Assembly (NCBI GenBank): GCA_029931535.1 | Contig: JAQPZY010001579.1 | Span: 1,788,501-1,852,500, forward strand | From: Margaritifera margaritifera | Lineage: Eukaryota; Mollusca; Bivalvia; Unionida; Margaritiferidae | Direction: 5' to 3' | DNA: 64,000 nucleotides | In this document: piece after piece, positions 1 to 12,100 of the stretch | Layout of the letters: every line of letters begins with the position of its first letter | How positions within the stretch are numbered: the first letter of the stretch is position 1 | The notes under the pieces: generated by a model | What the model was told of the DNA's origin: nothing | Databases searched by the model: none | What the model saw: only the letters and a program-made list of their open reading frames with translations | Position numbers and translations under genes: made by a program

Positions 1-230
1 TCCTGAAGCTTCTTGTTCATTACATATGTTTCGTGTCTTTCTTACATAATAAAAAGTATATTGCACCTCCTGACAATCCATACCCCTTTTATTTTCCCTA
101 AGTGTTTCATTGTCAGGTAGTAACGTCACCCTCATCACATATATTCTGTGTGTTTTAGGGATGGGTTTCCACATACTTTCTTCCACGAAAGAAACATAAA
201 GGGAAAATATCAGACACAACTCTTACATGC

Positions 231-372
231 TGTGTTCATCATAAAATGTATTTTATTTGCATACATGTACAACTGTGTCGCTGTGTTCATCATAAAATAT
301 ATTTTATTTGCATACATGTACAATTGTGTCGTTGTGTTCATCATAAAATGTATTGTATTTGCAAACATTATG
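231..372. repeat. 51-bp minisatellite, 2.8 copies
   Basis: The unit begins TGTGTTCATCATAAAAT; starts are at 231, 282 and 333. Because 51 is a multiple of three, it leaves two overlapping spurious open frames. Confidence 0.9.
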
Positions 373-391
373 TCCAGAGAAAAGCTTATGT

Positions 392-711
392 TCAGTTTCT
401 CAAAGTTTTATACAAAATCCACTTCTCCTTGTCACTAAATGGATTATTCACAAGTATCAGTGACATTTCTTTTTCAGTGCATACAAACTCCATTATTCTG
501 TACACTGCATCATTTTCTGTGGACAAAACGATGCGGACTTTCTTAGTACAAGTTATTCTTTCACACACTCACTGCTAAGTGTTACAGGATACTTAACTGA
601 AGGAAATGTGACATCAATATTACCATAAATCTTAGCCATTTCTTCACAAGCAGAATACTCTCCCCACCCACCTGTACTGAAGTGTGCTTTACCAATAGCC
701 CTTAACAAATG
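392..711 (-). pseudogene. unassigned coding relic or terminal exon in two frames
   Basis: Minus-strand 711 to 553 reads open for 52 codons after a possible acceptor (ctttattag), beginning HLLRAIGKAHFS and ending SSECVKE-stop, with a protein-like composition (GGWGEYSACEEMAKIYG). Immediately afterwards a second frame is open for about 53 codons down to a TGA at 392-394 (KVRIVLSTEND ... NPFSDKEKW). One frameshift near 553 would join them into about 105 residues. I do not recognise the family. It could be the last exon of a neighbouring gene, or a transposon fragment in the last MyD88 intron. Confidence 0.3.
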
Positions 712-724
712 CTAATAAAGCATA

Positions 725-3395
725 AAATGTAGGTCACAGTTACCTTCTTTGTTTGAGGGCATTGTAGTAACAGAGATGCATCCAATTATCAAGTTTCATG
801 ACTTGAACATGAACAGCATCCAAGAAATTAACTTTCAACACAAAATTTTAACAAAGTCACTGAACATGAAATCTATGTCACAAAGACCTCTTTTGGCAAA
901 AAAGGATATAGAACTTATCAAGATGCATCCACTCACCAAGTTTCATTATTCTTAGTAGGACAGTATGCATATACCATGCCAAAAACTCATGTCGTCATGA
1001 GCTAAATGCAAGAACTTAACCAAAGCCAGTAAAAGATGAAATATAGGTCATGATGAGCTTATTTTGTTGTAAGAGTGTGGTAGTAAAAGAGATGCATATC
1101 ATTATTAATTTGACGGTTACAGCATGAACAATCCTGAGAAATAAACATGAAACGCACAAGTTAAACAAAGTCAGTGAGGCATAAAATATAGTTGATATTG
1201 ACCTACGACTGAAATGAGGAGTAGTGCTCATAAAGATGCATCCTCACTTTTCATGCTTTTATATAGGATAGTATGCACAGAGTGTGCTAAAAATCAGGTG
1301 GTCATGAGCTAACTGCAACAACTTAACCTAAACCAGTAAAATGTGAAATATAGGTCACAGTGACCTTGTTTGGTATGGGTGTGGTACTAAGACAGATGTA
1401 TACAATTACCTAATTTAAGGGAGTACAGCATGAACAGTAAAAATGTCAAATTGAACCAATGTCTTTGAAATGTCAAATATGGGTTCCAGTGACTTACCCT
1501 CTTGCCATGTTTCAGGAATCCAGATATATCAGCATTATACAGTAGATAAAACAACAATGTGGTTATGACCTAAATGCAAAAACATAAGCCAGTAGAATGT
1601 GAAATATAGGTCACAATGACCTTTTGTTGTAAGGGTGTGGTACTAATAGGGATGCATACAATCACATAGTTTGATGATTCTGGCATAAATCGTGCTTGAG
1701 ACTGAAACAAAGGGAGTGAAGCATGAAATATGGGTCACAGTGACCTAATTATGTGATGAGGGTGTATTATTCATCAGGATACATCCCTTCACCAAATATC
1801 ATGAATCTAGAAATAACAGTATGTATACAAGGTGCTAACAAATCTATTTGGTTTTGAGGGAAAACCCAAAAACTTAACCTAAGCTAGCAATATGTGAAAT
1901 GTAGGTCACAGTGACATTCCTTTGTAGTAAGAGTGTGGTTATAATAGAGATGCATACAAATCATCCAGTTTGATGATTCTAGGATAAACAGAGCTTGAGA
2001 AATAAACTTAAAACAATTTAACCAAAGTCAGTGAATCATGAAATATATGTCACAGTGACCTACTTCTGTGGTGAGAGCGTAGTACTCATCAAGATGTATC
2101 CTCTCACCAATTTTCATGAATCTAGGCATAACACTATATACACATATACACAGGGTGCTAAAAACCTATTTGGTCACAAGCTAAACGCAAAAACTTAACC
2201 TAAGCCAGTAAAATGTGAAATATAGGTCACAGTGACATTCTTTTGTGGTAATGGTGTGGTAATAACAAAGATGCATACAATCATCTAGTTTGATGATTCT
2301 AGCATTAACAGAGTTTGAGAAATAAACTTAAAACACAAAATTTTACCAAAGTCAGTTGAGCATGAAATATATGCTACAGTGACCTACGTTTGTGATGTTA
2401 GCACTCAAGATGCATTCCATCACGAAGTTTCATGAATCTAAGTATACCAGCATAAATAAAGGGTGATAAAAACTATCTGGTCATGAGCTATAGTTTGCTA
2501 AACGGAAAAACGTAACACAAGCCAGTGAAATGTAGGTCACAGTGACATTCTTGTGTAGTATGGGTATGGTATTAATAGACAATCATCTAGTTTGATGAAT
2601 CTAGCATTAGTGAACAGAGCATGAGAAATAAACTTTAAGCACAAAATTTAGCCAAAGTCAATGAAGCATGAACTATAGTTTACAGTGACCTACATTTGTG
2701 GTGAGAGTGTAATCAAGATGCATTCCCTCAGTAAGTTGTATGAATCTAGATATAACAGTATATATAAAGGCTGCTAAAAATTATTTGGCCATGAGCTAAA
2801 CGCAAAACTTAACTTAGGCCAGTACAATGTGAAATGTAGGTCTCTGTGACATTTTGTGGTAACGGTATGGTACTAACAGAGATGCATACAATTGTAAAGT
2901 TTGATGATTCTAGCATGAACATAGCCTGCAAATAAACTTAAAACACAAAATTTAACAAAGTCAGTGAAGCATTAAATATAGGTCACAGTGACCTACATTT
3001 GTGATGGGCGTGCAGTATTCATCAAGATACATCAACTCACCAACTTTAATGAATCTAGGTATACCAAAAATATATATAGCGTGCTAAAAACGTAAACGCA
3101 AAACTTAGCATAAGGCAGTGACCTTCCTTTGTGGTACGGGTGTGGTAATAACAGAGATACATACAATCATATAGTTTGGTGATTCTATCATGAACAGAGC
3201 TTGAGAAATAAACGTAAACTATAAAATGTAAAAAAAAAGTAAGTTAAGAGTGAAATATAGGTCACAGTGAACTACATTTGTGGTGAGTGTGTAGTACTCA
3301 TCAAGCTGCCTCCTATCACCAAGTTTCATGATTCCAGGAATAACAGTATTTATACAGTATGCAAAAGACCTGAGCTAAACGCAACAACTTAACCA
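725..3395. repeat. dimeric ~310-bp satellite with ERE-like palindromes
   Basis: About 8.5 diverged copies of a unit of roughly 280-325 bp stand head to tail. Each unit is itself two related half-units of ~150 bp. Half-unit A carries CTCATCAAGATGCAT, AGTTTCATGAATCTA and GGTCATGAGCTAAA. Half-unit B carries GAGATGCATACAATCAT, AGTTTGATGATTCTAGC and GAGAAATAAACTTAAAAC. Both half-units are introduced by GGTCACAGTGAC. Starts of the A-type motif fall near 1734, 2051, 2374, 2680, 2981 and 3261. Four sites are perfect GGTCAnnnTGACC palindromes (1352-1366, 1608-1622, 1733-1745, 2980-2994); most others differ at one base. The array lies in the last visible MyD88 intron. Confidence 0.9.
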
Positions 3396-3523
3396 AGAAT
3401 GTACAACTAATGTACATGTACAAAACCAAGAATGTACAACTAATGTACATGTACAAAACCAAGAATGTACAACTAATGTACATGTACAAAACCAAGAATG
3501 TACAGCTAATGTACATGTACCAA
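3391..3523. repeat. 33-bp minisatellite, 4 copies
   Basis: The unit is built on AACCAAGAATGTACAACTAA followed by the palindrome TGTACATGTACA. It starts directly where the dimeric satellite ends. It leaves a spurious minus-strand open frame. Confidence 0.92.
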
Positions 3524-3720
3524 TTTAGCCCCCTCAGCCCCCTCCTCTAGGTGTAGTTGCTATGCAACCCACTCCAAAGTATTGCCTTAGACCTATGAAG
3601 AAAGAATGATTGACATTCAATGGGGGTGTACATATGTATATACTTTTATCTGTGCAGACGCCGATGCCGACGCTGGGTAAAGTACAATAGCTTACCTGAG
3701 CACGAAGAAAAAGTCTGAAC

Positions 3721-3803
<83 letters not shown>

Positions 3804-4993
3804 AAGACATGTGCTCAAAAAGCATGTGCGAATCTAATGTTTGATTACTGCTAATGTCTTAAAATTGCACGCTGCAAACCAGCCTGATCACGTAAGAGTC
3901 ACTGTAACAGTTTGCCTCCTTGGTAGCATGGTCATGAGTACCGGCAAGAAAGCTAAACAGAGTTAAAAAGATTAATCCTAAAACCAGGTGATATAGAGCA
4001 GAAATATGATGAAATGCAAAATATCTCCATGCGTTACTCAGTTACTGAAAATTCCAGTCTTTTCGCATTTTTAATTATTTGCGAATTTAGATAAAGCGGC
4101 AGTTGGTGACATAAGATTTTCACGCATTAGTAATCATCAAAGGTACTATCATGAACTCAAGTCTTTACCACTGAAATATTTTGGAAAAATTAGCCTCCTG
4201 GCTGAAGTCGAGAAAATTGTATGCTTGTTAAATTATTGTGATTTACAGTCTCCATTTCCATCTCCACCCGTCCCTCCGACCTCATGATGTCACCCTTCCC
4301 CTAGCGGCGCTATTAGGGAATGAATCTAAATTGTATCATCAACAAGAATGTCTCCAGTACATAATCCTACCGCATCACAAATATCTATTGTGGAAGGTGT
4401 AGGAGGAGTAGCAGGGTGACAAAGTCTAATTGTCGCGGTCAGGAATTGAACACAGTTCGTCTGTCTCTCAGCCGGGCGCACATACGACTATATTACCTTC
4501 AACTCAGCATCGCAAATGATATCTGCGGCTGTAGCTCAATTAATTTTCACGTGAGCGTCTCGAAATGTAGCTGAAATTACCGAATTCATTTCGCGCACGA
4601 ATGATTTCAACACCATGTACACCGGTGAGAGTGCATCGACCGGCGACTTTTTGTTTTCGCGGAGAGAGAGATGAAATAAAAAAGTTGACTGATCCTATAA
4701 ATTGAAATTGCAATGTGATAAGCCCATGACAGAAATAACGTTACCTTTCCGCTTAATTTTGTATCATGCACGTAAGGCGTGGCAACCTTCTTTTCGTTTC
4801 CATGCAGATATTGATCTTTTCAATTTCAGAGAGTTGTCGTGTTTCGTGGACCAATCGCTGTCCATGCAGTGCAGTGAGATGTTTTGACAGGTTTGACACA
4901 TGCAATAAACAATTTAGCTGGTTCACGCTATATATGTCTTGGATGTGGGCTTCATCGCAACACTATTTTTGCTATGGTATGCTATGACTTTAC
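3524..4993. other. MyD88 intron, no gene seen; (TA) tract at 3723-3800
   Basis: A perfect (TA)n microsatellite of about 78 bp starts near 3723. Just before it, 3650-3720 carries a GACGCCGATGCCGACGCTGGG stretch typical of dispersed molluscan repeats. I read the minus strand of this interval for the missing TIR exon (a TGG-TTY-TGG box 3 and an RxMVxVxS start) and did not find it. Confidence 0.6.
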
Positions 4994-5183
4994 CTTTTCT
5001 CAATCATGGCGGCTGTGACGACATATTTAGCTGCACCAGGGATATCATCTCTGCCAGGAACAAAAAGTTTCAAGTTTTGTTTTTTTTCCAGTTCTTGTAT
5101 CATTTTCCTCACGAACTCCAAGTCCTTAGGTTCCTCGTTATAACTGACAAAAGCGTCGTATATAGTCTTCGTACCAAAGCGAA
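4994..5183 (-). CDS. MYD88: MyD88 exon 4: first half of the TIR domain
   Basis: This 190-bp exon has acceptor ATTTTCAG|TTC and donor AAAAG|GTAAAG. It carries TIR box 1 (YDAFVSYNEE), the alpha-A helix (LEFVRKMIQELE), strand B (LKLFVP), the BB loop with box 2 (GRDDIPG, conserved proline present) and the start of helix B ending in IEKR. The IEKR end matches the vertebrate MyD88 sequence IEKRC at the same point. The exon ends in phase 2 (AG|N, arginine). It encodes only about the first 60 residues of a domain of about 140; the remaining TIR exon or exons were not found in the 4993 bases to its left. Confidence 0.9.
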
Positions 5184-6147
5184 CTGAAAATAATTTTCAC
5201 GGCATATGTAACAGATGAATATCGTGAAAGTATTTATTTTAGTTGATAGTCAAGTTTAGTGCTTTTAGCAAAAATGACATTTGCCAGTGACACTTACCGG
5301 TATATTTCTCAATATGCATCCGACAGAAATAACATGTGTGAGGAACAGTTTTTAACTGTTAGTATTAAAATTCGTGGCTAGTAGCAACTAAGACATTCTC
5401 GAAAATTGGAACCCCTGTAAAAATGTGAATGAACAGTATTATATCTCTATATTTGCGAGTATTATAACTGTGAGTCTGTAATAATTGCTACAGATTATTG
5501 TTAACAGGACAATATATACGTGACACTCAATTCACATTTATGAATCCTTGCATTTAATTGAGAAGAAAAACATCAGCAATTTTTTTCAACCAGTGCAATC
5601 TGTTATATATTACACATCTGCATCATCCAGAATTCTTACTTTGATTATATACACATATCACATTTTGGCCAATACCAGGTTAAAAGAGTGTTCATCGAGG
5701 TTTTCAATGACTCCAATATATCTATTTCCTAAGTCAATCGAAACAACAGTTTATAACTAATATCACAGTTTAAAGCGTATTGAGGCATAAACATTTCACA
5801 TATGGATACCAATAAAGCGTATTGAGGCATAAACATTTCACATATGGATACCAATAAAGTGTATTGAGGCATAAACATTTCACATATGGATACCAATAAA
5901 ACGTATTAAGGCATAAACATTTCACATATGGATACCAATAAAGCGTATTAAGGCATAAACATTTCACGTATAAACATTTCACCAATAAAGCGTATTGAGG
6001 CATAAACATTTCACATATGGATACCAATAAAGCGTATTGAGGCATACACATTTCACATATGGATACCAAACATAGCCACTTCGGCACCTCTAAAGGACGA
6101 TTAGAAATAAGACATTAAATATCTACGGTTATTGTACACATAGGTAA

Positions 6148-6185
<38 letters not shown>

Positions 6186-9100
6186 AGAGAGAGAAACTTA
6201 CTGTCGTCCAAGGCAGCGCCTTCAAGATCGTCGATTTGCATTTCTCTGTCGTCGTGAGAATTGGACACTAAAATATACAAATCATAAATTAGTTTTTTTT
6301 ATAATTATATCGTCAAACAGTTTTTCATTATATCTGACCATGTTTAGGAACAAAAAAGTTAAATCAAAATGCGGTGAATAGGAATTAATAATTTAATCAT
6401 TCATTTAAAAGTATCGGATTGAACCACTTTATATAAGAAGCTAGAAAGAATATCATGATAGTCATTACTAGGGGTTGCTAGACATTGTGGCATTAAGTGT
6501 CCTTAGATACTGAGGAAACCGAAATACCTAGATAAAGCTACGTGCAACGATCACGAGTGGAAAATTTACGTTCGGCATTTCAACACAAAAATCAAACCTG
6601 GAATTTTAGTGTGACATGGTTAGTGTCTAGACCACTGGCATTTATTGGCTTGTATCTGGGAAAATGTACAGGTCGAGTGTTTTACTTTTTTGTGTCTGAT
6701 GCTAGCAATAAGTACTGAATATACAATAGGGAATATCTAGGCAGTAGTTACATAATGTCGAGGGTAATGTCACGGCGTATGAACTACCCTTAGTCTAGGC
6801 TCTTGCCATGGGGTAGTTCTTACCTTATAATATTGCTCGGTACCTAAGTTAATATTGGTTTCTATTGGATTGAATGATTTTAATTTTACTAAACAGAACC
6901 ATGGGATCTTGAACTTGAAAGACCTCATGTTATGGACTTAGTAGTACACATTATGGAAGTTCTGGCAGACCCAACTATGATTTTTTTTAAATTTCAATTT
7001 ACACACAGCAGCTACTATGCTTTTAAGAGTTTCCGCTACTTCATTGCATTGTTGCTAACACAAATTTACCAGCGGAAATTCCAAAAACTCACACAGGCTA
7101 TGCTAAAGACAATATACAGTACCTAAATGATTTACTTTTGTATAAAGATAGAAACATACATTTTTCATCTGCCTAATAATACTTTGTTTTTCTCTATTTG
7201 TTGTTTTGTGTAGATTACCTGCTTTTAGTTGTCTTTTGTTAGTTGGCTTCGCTATTTTGATTAAAACAAAAATTTAAATTAGAAGAAACAAAGTCCTGTA
7301 CAATAGTATATTAAAATAGTTACAAGTCTACAAAAATATAGCAAAATTTATATCTAGATAGATATATCTTCACTATGAGACTAACATATAGCGTTCACAA
7401 TGCAATTTACATTATCTACACAAATATGGACAAACTGCAAGTGTTTCAGACGGTATGATAGCGATATAATACCTATTGAAAACTGTGAGAGAACTAAATT
7501 CATACATACATACATTGCAGCATAAACATTGTGACAAATTTGATATGAATTCAAACTATTTACTTTTGTGAAGGGATTTGTTGTGATTTATTGATCTGTA
7601 TCATTCCCTTGTCGCTTGTGTATATGTAAACCATGATCAGCATTTATTTTCACATCGTTTGTTTACATTGTTTGAATCCTGTATCTTACACATATAATAG
7701 TTATTGTAGCAAATTCATGTGCAGATGGGTATTTTGAGACCACGTTCAGTACGATGTTTTGCCAAAGAATGTTCTGTATAGTTGACAGATGATCCTTGTT
7801 CAGTGCTGTGTTCGATGTCATACATGTATTTTACGATGTCCGCCATCATTGTTATAAAGTTTTAGAGGCATCTTTGTTTTGGAGGCAATTTGTGTTTTGG
7901 AGGCACCTCCAGTTTTCACTCTGCGATATGCGCAAGCGTAATTGAACAATAATAAACACTTTATATAACGAGGTTTTATGCTAGTAAGTTCTACTTAACA
8001 ATAAACTAATTTGCTTACGGTCTTCTGCAATAGTGTGTATGTTCTAATTTTCCCTCACCATCAAGCTTAGTTGGAGGCCAGTGTTTACTGTTACTCGTCT
8101 TACGCAAGGATTTTAGTGTTTGGTTGTATATTTGTAATTAAAAGTGGACTAATACAATGTAGCATTCAATATTTGTCTTGAATTGTAATATTGTAGCTGT
8201 AGTTACTATTTTTTGTGTTTTTAAATCCCTGTTAGACATATGCACTATTTTGGCGGAGTGTTACATGGTGTCATGCAAGCTAGTCAGTTTTCCTTCTACC
8301 GGCATCGGCTCGTTTAACGTTTTAATAATACAAATGAACCATCAGGATTCGCGTTCAAGTTCAAATTATACAGATCAGCTTCCAGAAGTGGTAGGGAATG
8401 TTATTATTCTCTAAACAGAAGTTAATTTAAAGCAATCATATTTGAAAGGATACATTCCTCTCTGCAATATAAATATTTAGTAAATTTCTGTACTAAAGAA
8501 AATCAAAGTCAAAGATATTGTAGCATAGACTATTTATTTCTTCGGTGTGGTATTGGGCCTCCATAAAATTTACGCTATATAAGTACATTTGTATCATTTT
8601 AATTTCAAGAAGTGGTCACCCATTTCACGTGGTAATTTTATTTATCTGAATTTGTTCATTATTGGGACTTGAATGTTACGCCTACGAATATTCTTAAATT
8701 TTACTAGTGAATTGTTTGTGATCACTTTTGTTATTTAATACAAGTTGTTGAGACTGTTGGTTATTATGACATGTCATAAACTAGACGAAGCAAAATACGA
8801 GAATATGTAAATTCTGTTACATTAATTTGTTTATTGGCAAAAGCAACATGTTAAGACTTGAACAAATCCTTTATTCTTCTCATTCAGAGTTTCTGTTATT
8901 TATATACTTGGATAGATATATAGTTTCTTTACATATAAGTAGTTAATGTCACAGCCATAATTTCTACTTGGGACTTCGTATGTTATCATATGACTTTCTA
9001 TAAACCACATCACTATATTGCGACCAATTCAAGGTTTCAATTAAAGGGTTGCTGAAGTCCTGAAACACGAAGTAACTTTCTAAATGCAAGTGAAATTGAG

Positions 9101-12100
9101 CTGGAAATTAAACCCGGTCGAGCACGTTACAATATCAATACATAACAGACTTGTTGCAATGCATCTAATGTCGCACTTATTGCAAAAGAGGTTACAGAAA
9201 GAAAAAGGCACTAAAAAGCATAAGAGTAGATGTCTAAGGAACTATTAATCAGGTGTCAAACCGTGTAAATTAAATAATATAAAGCGATATCGGTTATAGC
9301 GATTGGTAAAAGTAACTTTGGAATCTCCTCAATATATATTTTACATGGTGGACTTATATTGTAATTTAATAGTTTTTAAAGCGATATGTTATTACTAATT
9401 ATTAAGCCTGTTTCGAACAATATAAGAAAACTTATATTTATAATGTTGTCTCTGAGACTCTACTATAGTAGATTTTTTAAAGCAACATACCATTGATGAC
9501 TATTGAGCCTAATCTAACAATGAATGTTAAATCATATTTATGATGTTGTCTCCAACATTCTATTTTTGTAGTTTTCAAAGCAACATGTTATTGCTTATTA
9601 TTTAGCCTGCTTCTAACAATGCACGATACATAATATTTATGAGTCTGTCTACAGTGATCTTCCAGGAATTTTTGAGAGCACCGAGGTAAGCGCGCGGTAA
9701 CGTCACAAAATGTATTTTTTTAAATAAAAAAAAAAAACGCGCGTTTCGGTCATAAAAGAGAGAAGAAAAAACCCATAAATGAAATAAAAAAAGACAGTAC
9801 ATATATTTACATAGTACTCTTTATTTCCCCAATTTATATCATGTTTTCATGTCAAAGTTCATTATAGTCTTTCAATGTGAATAATAGATATCTTTCTTTC
9901 TTCACTACCGCATATCTCTTTACTGTCACATTGAAGTCAAAGTCCTTCCTTAAATGAAAATCCTGATGTGCTGATGGTTAAAAGGTAATTGAGCACCCTC
10001 TGTGAAGCGTGCTCATCAAGACACTTCTAATCCTGTTCATGGTTCAAAAGGACCTTACACGGAATGAAAACCAATTGGAACAAAACGTTTAACAATGGAT
10101 GAAAACCAATTGGAACAAAACGTTTAACAATGGATGAAAACCAATTGGAACAAAACGTTTAACACTGAAAGAAAACCAATTGGAACAAAATGTTTAGCAA
10201 TAGATGAAAACCAATTGGAACAAAACTTTTAACAATGGATGAAAACCAATTGGAACAAAACGTTTAACAATGGATGAAAACCAATTGGAACAAAACGTTT
10301 AACAATGGATTGAAACCAATTGGAACAAAACGTTTAACAATGGATGAAAACCAATTGGAACAAAACGTTTAACAATGGATCAAAGAAAAGGTTAAAACTA
10401 CATAATTCCTAAGTCGACTACCAAGGACGAATTCTTCAAGGGCCGAGAGAGTGACCTGTTTTTAAATAATAATGACAGAATAACTAATATAACATCTCCA
10501 TTAAGAAGACTGTATCAATATTTTTGTTATGGTTTAATTCCTTCAAATGTCAAAGAGATAAAATATTGTTCAAAGTTTACAAGTGTTTAATTAACCTGCT
10601 GCAGAATAAGTAAGCGCTAGTTGCTTATTGTTGGAGAAATATTTCAAATATAAATGAAGAAATAATCTAAAACGTTTCAAAATTTTGCTCCTTTTCTTAC
10701 TTGGATAGACAGATAAAGCGAAATTCCTTCGCTATCACCCACGAAAGTTAAGACTTTATTAACGTTTTATTGACCAAACTATTCAAGCAATTTTCATTTA
10801 CGAAATTTTACTCAGCACATGTATATTCCGGAAATAACAACAACAATCACAAGAACAGATGCAATAACAATAAGAAATACTACTGCTACTACTACTACTT
10901 CTACTGCTGATGCTGCTACTACTACTATAAAAGCCAAAATAATACATTATTATAGTGCCCAGGGAATTTTACGCGATCCCACCCATGCCCCCACCCCACC
11001 TCACCCGTCGCTAAGTAAATCTAAACGAAAAGTTAGCAATATGAAAGTTTCTGTACTTTGTTTTTTTTTAGAATCTTTTTGTTTTCCATCGTGGCAGAAA
11101 TCCCGCTATCTATATCTGAATCTGCAAACTCAGCAGCTGATCTTCTTAGCCAGGTCAACATGGTACTGGTCGGGCTCTGGGCAATTTTATGTTCTTTCTG
11201 ACGCTGGTATGTCCATTTTACTGAATAAACACTAAGGAGTTTACTAACTCGAAAGGTAATACATTCCACACCTACTGAACTGGTAGTATAAACAACTGAA
11301 AAATAACCAAACAGGCCGATCACGTGACTACATCAGTGATAAGATTGAACCAGCATCAACGGTCGCTCACCGGCAGTCAGCTCAAGCCAGATATAAAAGG
11401 TAACGGTTAAGCGAGTGGGTGATTATCCCGGATTATATTAATTACATACCCAAGACGCAATAAGAAAAGAAGTCATTCGAATGACAGACTTGTAAATAGG
11501 TGACAGAATGTTTATCTAACAGAGCAATTTTTGAAGGATAGCGGGAAACAGAAAAGTATATCAGCACTTGTGTATAGCATATAGACGGGTTCAAAAGCAT
11601 CTCGGGTTGAAATGATAGCGTATCAGGACCGTGACAGTAAATGGTTCTTGGGAGAACACTGGTCTCTGACGTTCTACTTTCGTAATTTAATGAACAAAAA
11701 AAGTCGCTAGATCTATGACCTATTTATTCAACTCAGATATTCTGTGAGAATACTGCTATGTTTGAAGTGTCGTTAGTTGAGTTTAGGTACACATAAAAAG
11801 CAAAGCATTTCCGGGATATGATAGTTCCTACGACTGTATTCTGTAGACTCTTCCGTTGTGCGTTGCATAGGCTTCGCCACTTATACGTTCTTGCTTTGGC
11901 CATGTCTCTAATTTGTATATAATGTAAACGATACCAGCAAGCAACAAGAACCTTAATATTGTCAATGAGTTAAATAAAACAGTTTCCTATTTCTATTCCT
12001 TTTTCATGTCCTCCGTTTCTTCGGTATCTCCAGCTTCGCTCCGCTATGTGGATGTTATCTATTTGTATGTTTTCTTCAGTCATTTGTTCCATGTCCAAAT

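Noticed and set aside
5770..6087. 105-codon minus-strand cysteine-rich repeat frame
   Set aside because: It is produced by a 42-bp minisatellite inside a MyD88 intron.
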